8,326 nucleotides of DNA from Candidatus Aerophobota bacterium (GTDB taxonomy: Bacteria > Aerophobota > Aerophobia > Aerophobales > B3-G15): contig JAGGZA010000146.1 in NCBI GenBank assembly GCA_021162265.1, forward strand, positions 1 through 8,326, written 5' to 3'. The notes under the pieces were generated by a model. The model searched no databases, was not told the origin of the DNA, and saw only the letters and a program-made list of their open reading frames with translations. The translations under genes and the position numbers were made by a program. Shown here piece after piece: positions 1 through 6,694 of the stretch; position 1 is the stretch's first letter; the number at the start of each line of letters is the position of its first letter.

Positions 1-249
1 GAGATGATTTTTGATGTTCCTCTTCAAATTTCAGCTGAACTTGGAAGAACCTCCATGCCTATCAAGGAGATTCTTCAGCTTTCTCCAGGGTCGGTAATTG
101 AGTTAAATAAACTTGCAGGAGAACCTGTGGATATCCTGGTCAACGGGAAATTGATAGCAAGGGGAGAAGTTGTAGTTGCCGACGAGAATTTTGCTGTGAG
201 GATTACTGAGATTATTGGTCAGGAAGAAAGGGTAAGGAAGCTTCAATGA
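1..249 (+). CDS. fliN: FliN, flagellar motor switch protein (C-terminal part, 5' end outside window)
   Basis: The frame is open from base 1, and the 82 visible codons form a nearly complete SpoA (surface presentation of antigens) domain. The run DVPLQISAELGRT, then KEILQLSPGSVIEL, then KLAGEPVDILVNGKLIARGE and FAVRITEI are hallmarks of FliN. FliN lies at the base of the C-ring, where it helps set motor direction and docks export cargo with FliH. The ATG at base 4 falls inside the conserved block just before DVPLQ, so it is not the true start; the N-terminal part lies upstream. The same domain ends the longer protein FliY, so FliN versus FliY cannot be decided here. The TGA stop overlaps the fliO ATG in an ATGA, which suggests translational coupling. 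Confidence 0.93.
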   Translation, partial: EMIFDVPLQISAELGRTSMPIKEILQLSPGSVIELNKLAGEPVDILVNGKLIARGEVVVADENFAVRITEIIGQEERVRKLQ

Positions 250-659
250 ATTTTGCCCCATCAATCTTATCAAGCTCTCTAAGGGCTCTTTTTTCTCTTG
301 TTGCTGTAATAGGATTGATATATTTTTTTATGCATTTTCTCCTTAAGATATCCTCAACACAAAACAGGATTTCTTCCAGAAAAAATGGTATGGTTGAAAT
401 TATGGGGAAAATAAATCTTTCTCCCAAGAAAGCCATTTATTTTATAAAGATTGGAAAGAAAATCCTTATAGTGGGAGTAAATGGAGGAATAAGTCTTCTC
501 TCCGTAATAGAAGACGAGGAAACGATGAAATTACTTGAGGCTGAATCGGAAAGCTCAAAGTTTGGTGGATTTTCCCGCGTATTAAAGAATGTATTTTCTT
601 CCGGGAAGATTAATGCAGCATTTTTTTCCAGGGTAAAAGAGATACAGGGGAAGCAATAA
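246..659 (+). CDS. fliO: FliO, flagellar biosynthesis protein
   Basis: This 137-residue protein has a short N-terminus, one hydrophobic segment at about residues 11-34, and a small cytoplasmic domain. The segment VEIMGKINLSPKKAIYFIKI (about 50-69), followed by KKILIVGVNGGISLLSVI, matches the FliO pattern of a beta-rich domain ending in a gly-rich 'LLGV..GGISLL' turn. FliO is an assembly factor that helps build the FliP ring and is not part of the final gate. FliO sequences diverge strongly, so the position between fliN and fliP supports the call as much as the sequence does. The start overlaps the fliN stop by 4 bases. The Lys-rich C-terminal extension (about residues 101-137) shows no recognisable motif. 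Confidence 0.88.
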   Translation: MNFAPSILSSSLRALFSLVAVIGLIYFFMHFLLKISSTQNRISSRKNGMVEIMGKINLSPKKAIYFIKIGKKILIVGVNGGISLLSVIEDEETMKLLEAESESSKFGGFSRVLKNVFSSGKINAAFFSRVKEIQGKQ

Positions 660-662
660 AGG

Positions 663-1448
663 ATGTTTGGCAAAATCTGCAAGAATAGAAGTTTTCTTTT
701 TTTCTTGGTGATGGGGGTGAGCTTTCTTTGTTTTGCAGGTGCAGGATGGGCTACCTCCCCTCAGCAAATAACAATTCCTAAAATTAAGATAGAGATAGGA
801 GGGAATAGTAGTGAGCCTCAACAGCTGGGTTTTGCCCTGCAGATTATTTTTCTGCTTACGGTTTTGTCTCTTGCCCCAGCTTTTGTTATTATGATGACCT
901 CCTTCACTCGTATCATAGTTATACTTTCTCTTTTGCGCTCTGCTCTTTCTATGAGGCAACTACCGCCAAATCAGATTTTAATTGGGCTTGCCTTATTTTT
1001 GACTCTTTTTGTTATGACTCCCACCTGGGTTCAGGTTAAAGATAAGGCGCTTGAACCTTATTTTGAAGGTAAAATAACTCAGCAGGAAGCCTGGAAAGAA
1101 GGGATAAGACCAATTAGAGAATTTATGTTAAAGCAAACCAGAAAAAAAGACCTTTATCTTTTCATAAATTTTGCGAAGGAGAAACCTCCCGAATCAGTAG
1201 ATGAGGTTCCCACTAATGTGCTTATCCCTGCTTTTATCACAAGTGAGCTTAAAACTGCTTTTCAAATAGGGTTTGTTCTATATATTCCCTTTTTAATTAT
1301 TGATATAGTTGTTTCCAGCATAATTATGTCTATGGGAATGTTTATGCTTCCTCCAATGATGATTTCTCTTCCCTTTAAGATACTTTTATTTGTTCTGGTA
1401 GATGGGTGGGACCTTGTGATTCAATCTATAATTCAAAGTTTTCGGTGA
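663..1448 (+). CDS. fliP: FliP, flagellar export gate protein
   Basis: This 261-residue protein has the usual FliP length. It begins with a likely cleaved signal peptide: a basic KICKNR, a hydrophobic core to about residue 28, and a probable cut after AGWA (residue 30). Diagnostic blocks are APAFVIMMTSFTRIIVILSL (71-90), the following LRSALSMRQLPPNQILIGLA, and IPAFITSELKTAFQIGF (188-204). The last block is PFLIIDIVVSSI, then MGMFMLPPMMISLPFKI and LFVLVDGWDL near the C-terminus. Five FliP subunits form the core of the FliPQR export channel in the inner membrane. The gene starts 3 bases after the fliO stop, with AAAGGA just upstream. Confidence 0.97.
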   Translation: MFGKICKNRSFLFFLVMGVSFLCFAGAGWATSPQQITIPKIKIEIGGNSSEPQQLGFALQIIFLLTVLSLAPAFVIMMTSFTRIIVILSLLRSALSMRQLPPNQILIGLALFLTLFVMTPTWVQVKDKALEPYFEGKITQQEAWKEGIRPIREFMLKQTRKKDLYLFINFAKEKPPESVDEVPTNVLIPAFITSELKTAFQIGFVLYIPFLIIDIVVSSIIMSMGMFMLPPMMISLPFKILLFVLVDGWDLVIQSIIQSFR

Positions 1449-1457
1449 AAAACTAAA

Positions 1458-1463
1458 AGGAGG
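1458..1463 (+). promoter_or_regulatory. Strong ribosome binding site of fliQ
   Basis: AGGAGG lies 5 bases before the fliQ ATG, in the 20-base gap after fliP. It is one of the best Shine-Dalgarno sequences in the cluster and fixes the fliQ start. Confidence 0.8.
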
Positions 1464-1468
1464 AGAAA

Positions 1469-1738
1469 ATGAGTCCCCAACTTGCAGCTGAGATAGGACG
1501 CAGGGCAATTTTAACTGCTGGTCTTATATGTCTACCTCCTCTTCTGGTAGGGTTGATAATAGGGCTTATAATAGGTATCTTCCAGGCTATCACGCAGATT
1601 CATGAGATGACTCTTACCTTTATTCCCAAGATAATAGCAGTGGGAGCAGTTATTTATTTTCTATTTCCCTGGATGCTTAAGATTATTACCCATTATACTT
1701 CAACTTTATATCTGGGCATTAATTTTTTTATGAAATAA
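1469..1738 (+). CDS. fliQ: FliQ, flagellar export gate protein
   Basis: At 89 residues this is the standard FliQ length. It has two membrane hairpin helices, at about residues 15-38 and 52-76. Between them lies the family signature IFQAITQIHEMTLTFIPKI (37-55), with the conserved Q-x-x-T-Q-x-x-E-x-T-L-x-F-x-P-K pattern. Four FliQ copies wrap the outside of the FliP-FliR cone in the export gate. Its place between fliP and fliR is the classic order. The fliR gene begins 9 bases after its stop. Confidence 0.96.
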   Translation: MSPQLAAEIGRRAILTAGLICLPPLLVGLIIGLIIGIFQAITQIHEMTLTFIPKIIAVGAVIYFLFPWMLKIITHYTSTLYLGINFFMK

Positions 1739-1747
1739 AAGTTTATT

Positions 1748-2530
1748 ATGGAAAAATTAGCCTCTTTTCAGGGTATTTTGACTTTCTGGTTGATTGCGGC
1801 AAGAATCGGGGGGCTTTTTATGAGTGCACCCATTTTAGATTCTTCTGTTTTGCCAAGGCAGGTAAAGGTAGCTTTTGTTTTAATTTTTAGTTTTCTTTTG
1901 TTTCCGGTAGTTACTCTCCCTGAGGGTTTTAATTTCTCAGGTTGTCCTGTGGACTATATTTTGTATTTTATAAAGGAAATAGGACTTGGTGTTTTATTGG
2001 GGTATGCGATAAAACTTATCTTTATAGGTGTACAGCTCAGTGGTCAGATTATAGGGCTCCAAATGGGTCTTGGAATGGCTGAATTCTTTGATCCTCAGGT
2101 CAACTGGGATATGTCAGTTATCTCCCAGTTTAAAAATACTCTTGCTATGATGATATTTATCTCCTTTAATGCTCACTACTTCTGTCTCAAAGCTCTTGTG
2201 GATAGCTTTGCATTGGTTCCTCTTGGTGGTCTTCACCTTTCTTCCTCCCTTGTTAGAGAATTTACAAGTATGGTTGGGAATATATTTGCAATTTCTTTGA
2301 AAGCAGGAGTCCCTGTCATAGTTACACTTCTTCTGGTTCAAATAGTTATGGGTGTTATAAATAGAGTTATACCTCAGATAAATATTTTTATGATCTCTCT
2401 TCCCTTAAAAATCACTGTAGGTATTGTGATGATCGGACTATCAATCCCTTACTTTTTGTACTTTCTGGAAGGCAGGTTTAGTTCTCTTTATCAAAATTTA
2501 ATCTTACTTGTGAGAATTGCCGGAGGTTAA
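1748..2530 (+). CDS. fliR: FliR, flagellar export gate protein
   Basis: This 260-residue membrane protein has the normal FliR length and several hydrophobic segments (about 10-28, 40-58, 70-95, 125-150, 175-205 and 213-240). Recognisable blocks are SAPILDSSVLPRQVKVAF (26-43), GLQMGLGMAEFFDPQVN (103-119) and NRVIPQINIFMISLPLKI (205-222). One FliR caps the FliP pentamer to complete the channel core and contacts FlhB. The ATG at 1748 follows fliQ by 9 bases with only a weak A/G-rich ribosome site, so translation is probably coupled to fliQ. The product ends at the full family length, so it looks intact and is not fused to FlhB as in some clostridia. Confidence 0.96.
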   Translation: MEKLASFQGILTFWLIAARIGGLFMSAPILDSSVLPRQVKVAFVLIFSFLLFPVVTLPEGFNFSGCPVDYILYFIKEIGLGVLLGYAIKLIFIGVQLSGQIIGLQMGLGMAEFFDPQVNWDMSVISQFKNTLAMMIFISFNAHYFCLKALVDSFALVPLGGLHLSSSLVREFTSMVGNIFAISLKAGVPVIVTLLLVQIVMGVINRVIPQINIFMISLPLKITVGIVMIGLSIPYFLYFLEGRFSSLYQNLILLVRIAGG

Positions 2531-2537
2531 AGTTTAA

Positions 2538-3596
2538 ATGCCTGAAGAAGAAAAGACTCATCCAGCAACACCCAGGCGCAGACGCCGTGCAAAGACAAGA
2601 GGTCAGGTAACAAAGAGTCTGGAGATAAACTCTGCTGTAGTTCTTGCAGGGGGGATATTTATGCTTAAATTTCTCGGGGATTCATTTTTTACAAAGCTTA
2701 TTTTTCTTTCCAAAACTACCTGGGCAGAGCTTTTTTACTTTACCGGGAGTTCTTCGGATGTTTTTTTAAAATTTAAACAGGCAATTTTATATACAGGTTT
2801 TCTACTTTTGCCATTTTTTTTGCTTCTGGTTGTGATAGGTCTGGCTATTAATATTGCTCAGGTTGGTTTTGTTTTTAGTTTTTATCCTCTTGTCCCAGAT
2901 TTAAATAGAATTAATCCTGTAACCGGTTTAAAACGAATATTTTCCAAAGAAGGACTTGTCAGGCTTCTCATTTCTCTTTTGAAAATGGGTATTATTGGTT
3001 GTATTGCCTATTTAGCAATAAGAAAAGAACTTCCTCTTATCTTTTCTTTAACAGGGCAGGATATAGGGAAGATTTTCCTTGTAACTTTTGAGCTTTTGTT
3101 CAGGATTCTTCTTTATCTTTGCCTTGCAATAGTACCCATTGCTTTTCTGGATTATATGTTTCAGAAAAGACGATATGAGAGAGAGCTACGTATGACCCGC
3201 GAGGAGTTGAAAGAAGAGTATAAGCAAACAGAAGGAGACCCTCTTACAAAGAGTAGAATTCGCAGACTCCAGCGTCAAATATTGAGGTCCCGGATGATGC
3301 AAAGAGTTCCCCAGGCCGATGTGGTGGTTACCAACCCTGTTCACGTTGCGGTGGCTCTCCAGTATGAAAGAAAAAAAATGGTAGCTCCAGTAGTTATTGC
3401 CAAGGGAAAAGGCTTTTTGGCTGAAAAAATTAAACAAATTGCTAAAAAATACAGGATTCCCGTTGTGGAAAATAAATGGCTTGCTCAGATGCTTTACAAA
3501 TCAGTAGAAGTAGGAGAAGAAATCCCCGTGAAACTTTATCAGGCAGTAGCAGAAGTTCTTGCTTACATTTATAAATTAAAAGGAAAAGGTTTTTAA
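2538..3596 (+). CDS. flhB: FlhB, export substrate-specificity switch protein
   Basis: This 352-residue protein starts with the family N-terminus (EEKTHPATPRRRRRAKTRGQ). Four membrane segments follow at about residues 31-47, 83-105, 142-163 and 180-206, then a basic linker (KEEYKQTEGDP, 225-235) and the cytoplasmic domain. FlhB interacts with the gate and, after self-cleavage between Asn and Pro, switches export from rod-hook to filament proteins. The usual cleavage tetrapeptide NPTH reads NPVH here (residues 266-269). The catalytic Asn-Pro pair and the His are kept, so cleavage is plausible. GGAGG at 2522-2526, inside the fliR end, serves as the ribosome site 11 bases upstream. Confidence 0.97.
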   Translation: MPEEEKTHPATPRRRRRAKTRGQVTKSLEINSAVVLAGGIFMLKFLGDSFFTKLIFLSKTTWAELFYFTGSSSDVFLKFKQAILYTGFLLLPFFLLLVVIGLAINIAQVGFVFSFYPLVPDLNRINPVTGLKRIFSKEGLVRLLISLLKMGIIGCIAYLAIRKELPLIFSLTGQDIGKIFLVTFELLFRILLYLCLAIVPIAFLDYMFQKRRYERELRMTREELKEEYKQTEGDPLTKSRIRRLQRQILRSRMMQRVPQADVVVTNPVHVAVALQYERKKMVAPVVIAKGKGFLAEKIKQIAKKYRIPVVENKWLAQMLYKSVEVGEEIPVKLYQAVAEVLAYIYKLKGKGF

Positions 3597-3599
3597 AAA

Positions 3600-5645
3600 A
3601 TGCAATCTAAAACCTTAACTTTGCTTACGAAGCGTAGCGATATAGCTTTCTCGCTGGCAGGAGTGGGCATTATAGCTGTCCTCATTGTGCCCTTACCCTC
3701 TGTTTTAATGGATATTTTGCTTAGTTTTAATCTGGCAGTTACCTTCATGGTTTTCCTTTTGACTGTCTATGTTAAAAGACCTCTGGATTTTTCTGTATTC
3801 CCTTCGTTACTTCTCCTTGTAACTTTGTTTCGTTTGAGTTTAAATGTAGCCTCTACGAGGTTAATCCTTCTTCATGCGTATGCAGGTAGAGTGATTCAGG
3901 CATTTGGTTATTTTGTCGTAGGGGGAAATTATGTGGTGGGTATAATCGTTTTTGTCATTCTTGTGGTGATTAATTTCATTGTTATCACCCGGGGAGCGAC
4001 CCGTATTTCCGAAGTAGCAGCTCGTTTCACTCTTGATTCTATGCCAGGAAAGCAGATGAGCGTGGATGCGGATCTTAACGCAGGTCTTATTACTGAGGAA
4101 GAGGCAAGGAAAAGAAGGTTTGATATAGAAAGACAGGCAGATTTTTATGGAGCTATGGATGGAGCGAGTAAGTTTGTTAGAGGAGATGCCATTGCTGCTA
4201 TTATAATCTTAATGGTAAATATAATAGGAGGACTTGCTATTGGCATACTCCAGCATAAAATGCCTCCTGATAAAGCTTTACATACCTATACACTGCTTAC
4301 TGTAGGAGACGGGATGGTTTCTCAAATTCCTGCTCTTTTAATTTCTACTGCTGCAGGGATAATAATTACTCGCAGTTCTTCAGAATCTCACCTGGCTTTG
4401 GATTTTGTTAGCCAGATATTAAGCCAGCCAAAGGCTATAGCCATTGTGGCTTTTCTGCTTTTTTTGTTTGCTCTCTTACCCGGTCTTCCCAAAATTCCTC
4501 TTTTTTTGCTTGCTTTCTTAGTGGCCGGGGTATATTACATTATCAGAAAGAGTGAAGTAAAAGAGCCTCATGAGGAGGAGATTAAAAAAAGAGAGGAGGA
4601 AAAGAAAGAATCAATTGAAGAGCTTCTTCGTATTGACCCTCTCGAGATTGAAATTGGATATGGACTTATTCCTCTGGTGGATACTTCACAGGGAGGAGAT
4701 GTTCTGGAACGCATCACTCTTACCCGCCGTCAATTAGCTTTGGAGCTGGGAATAGTCGTCCCTCCTATAAGGGTTAGGGATAATATTCAACTTGAACCAA
4801 ATAATTACAGGATAAAAATAAGAGGAATGGAAGTTGCAAAGGGTGAGCTGATGTTAAAGCAGTATCTTGCTATGGATACAGGAATGGTAGAGAAACCTTT
4901 GAAAGGAATAAAAACAAAAGACCCGGCTTTTGGTCTTCCTGCTATATGGATTAAGGAGGAGGAAAGGGAAGAAGCAGAAAAAGCTGGATATGTGGTGGTA
5001 AATGCTTCTTCAGTTTTTATTACTCATCTTACCGAGGTTATAAGGTCTCATGCTTATGAGCTTCTGGGACGTCAGGAGGTGAAGAATTTACTTGATAATA
5101 TTCAACAGGATTATCCAGCCGTTGTAGAAGAACTGATTCCCAACCTTTTAAGTTTGGGAGAGGTCCAAAAAGTATTACAGAATCTTCTCAAAGAGAGGGT
5201 TTCTATAAGGGACCTTTTAACTATTCTTGAGACACTGGCTGACTGGGCAAGCCAGACAAAAAATATAGATATTCTGACAGAATACGTAAGGCAAAGCCTT
5301 GCTCGCACCATAAGTAAACAGTATCAGAACGAACAGGGCGAGATGTGGGTTATAACCCTTGACCCTCATCTGGAACAGGAGTTATCTCAGGCTATAGAGC
5401 ATAAGGAGAAAAGTTCCTATATTCGTCTTGACCCTTCAATTATCCAGAAGATAATTGACAGGCTCTCTCCTCTGGTGAAAAAAGCTATATCCTTCCAGAG
5501 GGAACCTATAGTTTTGTGTTCTTCGGGAGTTAGAGTATTTTTCAAGAGAGTTGTGGAAAAATTTATTCCTTCTCTTGTGGTTTTGTCTTACAACGAGATA
5601 GTATCAGAGGTCAAGGTGAAGACTGTAGGAGTTTTACAGATATAA
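3600..5645 (+). CDS. flhA: FlhA, major export gate protein
   Basis: This 681-residue protein matches the family in length (about 690). About eight membrane helices span residues 15-315. Between helices lies the FHIPEP-family loop with RGATRISEVAARFTLDSMPG (131-150), DADLNAGLITEEEARKRR (156-173) and YGAMDGASKFVRGDAIAA (183-200). A highly charged linker (about 318-345) leads to the cytoplasmic domain (about 345-681), which forms a nonameric ring and docks chaperone-cargo complexes. FlhA also takes part in proton-driven export. The ATG lies 3 bases after the flhB stop, with AGGAAAAGG in the end of flhB as a modest ribosome site. No frame breaks or missing blocks are seen. Confidence 0.98.
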   Translation: MQSKTLTLLTKRSDIAFSLAGVGIIAVLIVPLPSVLMDILLSFNLAVTFMVFLLTVYVKRPLDFSVFPSLLLLVTLFRLSLNVASTRLILLHAYAGRVIQAFGYFVVGGNYVVGIIVFVILVVINFIVITRGATRISEVAARFTLDSMPGKQMSVDADLNAGLITEEEARKRRFDIERQADFYGAMDGASKFVRGDAIAAIIILMVNIIGGLAIGILQHKMPPDKALHTYTLLTVGDGMVSQIPALLISTAAGIIITRSSSESHLALDFVSQILSQPKAIAIVAFLLFLFALLPGLPKIPLFLLAFLVAGVYYIIRKSEVKEPHEEEIKKREEEKKESIEELLRIDPLEIEIGYGLIPLVDTSQGGDVLERITLTRRQLALELGIVVPPIRVRDNIQLEPNNYRIKIRGMEVAKGELMLKQYLAMDTGMVEKPLKGIKTKDPAFGLPAIWIKEEEREEAEKAGYVVVNASSVFITHLTEVIRSHAYELLGRQEVKNLLDNIQQDYPAVVEELIPNLLSLGEVQKVLQNLLKERVSIRDLLTILETLADWASQTKNIDILTEYVRQSLARTISKQYQNEQGEMWVITLDPHLEQELSQAIEHKEKSSYIRLDPSIIQKIIDRLSPLVKKAISFQREPIVLCSSGVRVFFKRVVEKFIPSLVVLSYNEIVSEVKVKTVGVLQI

Positions 5646-5662
5646 GTTAAAGGGGAAAGTAG

Positions 5663-6379
5663 ATGAGGGTTGACAGAGAAAAAATAGTTATGGATTATCT
5701 TCCGCTGGTAAAGTATGTAGTAGACCGTCTTCCTGTTGCTTCTCTTCCCCAGATCTCGCGAGATGACCTTATAAGCAGTGGCGTAATTGGTCTTTTGAAG
5801 GCTGCTGATAGTTTTGACCCTTCAAGGGGTATCAAATTTAAAACCTATGCTATTCCTCGTATCAGAGGAGCTATAATAGATGAACTTCGTAAGCTCGACT
5901 GGATTCCTCGCTCTCTACGGAAAAAGGCAGACCTTTTAGAGGAGACATATCTTGCACTGGAGAGAAAACTCGGGAGGACTCCTACGGATAAGGAGATTTC
6001 TCAAGAGCTGAATATCTGCGAAAAAGACCTTTATAAGCTTTATGCTCAGGTGAATTATTTTTCCTTTGTTTCTTTGGATGCGGGTGATTCAGGGGAGGAG
6101 GGTAAGAGTATTGTAGAAAAAATTGCCTCTACTGAAACTCAGGACCCTGTAGAGATTCTTAAAAAAAAAGAGCTTGAGAAAATATTGAGAGATGTTTTAG
6201 AAAAACTACCTGTAAGAGAGAGACTTGTTGTAGTTCTTTACTATTATGAAGAGCTTACCCTTAAAGAAATAGGGCGTGTTTTAGGTATCTCAGAATCAAG
6301 AGTCTCTCAAATCCATGCCAGGATAATGGTAAAACTTCGCAGCATCCTGGGTAAAATAAAGGAAAGTTTACCAACTTAG
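5663..6379 (+). CDS. fliA: FliA-type sigma-28, flagellar RNA polymerase sigma factor
   Basis: At 238 residues this has the size of FliA/SigD/WhiG sigma factors. Region 2 (about 9-78) contains DYLPLVKYVVDRLP, DDLISSGVIGLLKAADSFDP and the -10 recognition part FKTYAIPRIRGAIIDELRKL, followed by DWIPRSLRKKA. Region 3 spans about 80-140. Region 4 (about 183-230) has the -35-binding helix-turn-helix TLKEIGRVLGISESRVSQIH. The factor directs polymerase to late flagellar and chemotaxis promoters and is normally held by the anti-sigma FlgM, which is not seen here. AAGGGG sits 7 bases before the ATG. The gene follows flhA by 17 bases without flhF or flhG in between. A near-perfect site for this sigma class lies at 7836-7862. 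Confidence 0.95.
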   Translation: MRVDREKIVMDYLPLVKYVVDRLPVASLPQISRDDLISSGVIGLLKAADSFDPSRGIKFKTYAIPRIRGAIIDELRKLDWIPRSLRKKADLLEETYLALERKLGRTPTDKEISQELNICEKDLYKLYAQVNYFSFVSLDAGDSGEEGKSIVEKIASTETQDPVEILKKKELEKILRDVLEKLPVRERLVVVLYYYEELTLKEIGRVLGISESRVSQIHARIMVKLRSILGKIKESLPT

Positions 6380-6385
6380 TATAAA

Positions 6386-6394
6386 AAGGGGGGA
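6386..6394 (+). promoter_or_regulatory. G-rich ribosome binding site preceding a GTG start
   Basis: AAGGGGGGA ends 4 bases before the GTG at 6399, in the 19-base gap after fliA. It supports translation of the small downstream frame despite the non-ATG start, and no ATG is available nearby in that frame. Confidence 0.6.
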
Positions 6395-6398
6395 TAAA

Positions 6399-6653
6399 GT
6401 GAGATTAAATCATATAAGAGAAATTGATAAGTTACAGCTCCCCCGGAGAATAAACAGGATTTTGAAGAAAAATTACAATCGGCAAAGAAAAAACTTCTCT
6501 CGCTATTTAAATGGACAGAAGGGAGAGGATGTTTTTAGAGAGGAAAAACAAAAAAAGAGACGTCTTCCTTCAAAGGAAAAACCCTCAAGAGGAAAGTCCA
6601 GGAGAGAAGATTTTCCTGATGGGGGAGGTCATTTTATTGATATAAAAGTATAG
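6399..6653 (+). CDS. Small, very basic protein of unknown function between fliA and rpoN
   Basis: This is an 84-residue product with a GTG start and a strong ribosome site. I do not recognise the family. It has no membrane segment or signal peptide. Residues about 16-65 are dominated by Lys, Arg, Glu and Gln (for example RRINRILKKNYNRQRKNF and EEKQKKRRLPSKEKPSRGKS) and are probably disordered or RNA/protein-binding. The tail changes abruptly to Gly-rich and hydrophobic (FPDGGGHFIDIKV), which looks like a short conserved docking peptide or final beta strand. Same-strand placement 19 bases after fliA and 41 bases before rpoN argues that it is real and belongs to the flagellar operon. It does not resemble FlgM, FlgN or FliT as far as I can see. 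Confidence 0.7.
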   Translation: MRLNHIREIDKLQLPRRINRILKKNYNRQRKNFSRYLNGQKGEDVFREEKQKKRRLPSKEKPSRGKSRREDFPDGGGHFIDIKV

Positions 6654-6680
6654 GTTAAATTAAATAACTTAAAAAATTTT

Positions 6681-6685
6681 GGAGG
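6681..6685 (+). promoter_or_regulatory. Ribosome binding site of the rpoN-like gene
   Basis: GGAGG lies 9 bases before the ATG at 6695. It fixes the start so that the protein begins exactly at its sigma-54 region I (MLQRLKIQQNLTHKLQ). No coding sequence upstream has been missed, so the short length of the protein is not due to a misplaced start. Confidence 0.75.
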
Positions 6686-6694
6686 TTTCTTTGG

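Noticed and set aside
4..249. ATG at base 4 as the start of a complete 81-residue gene
   Set aside because: The ATG lies immediately before the conserved DVPLQ block of FliN and the frame is open to base 1. The gene is truncated by the window edge.
667..679. TGGC...TGC in the start of fliP as a sigma-54 promoter
   Set aside because: The distance between the GG and GC elements is too short for a -24/-12 site, and it lies inside the coding sequence of a tight operon.
582..959. Minus-strand frame of 125 codons across fliO and fliP
   Set aside because: It overlaps two secure flagellar genes, is Lys/His/Ser-rich with no domain pattern, and has no ribosome site logic. It is a shadow frame.
2114..2341. 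Other minus-strand frames inside fliO, fliR, flhB and flhA
   Set aside because: All lie fully within well-conserved coding sequence on the other strand, and none shows a recognisable protein.
3635..3650. GCGATAT near the start of flhA as a second sigma-28 promoter
   Set aside because: It lacks the CCGAT core, has no properly spaced TAAA element, and lies within coding sequence.
6399..6653. Small protein after fliA as the anti-sigma factor FlgM
   Set aside because: Size and position would fit, but the sequence lacks the FlgM C-terminal helix pattern. It is instead strongly basic with a Gly-rich, hydrophobic tail.
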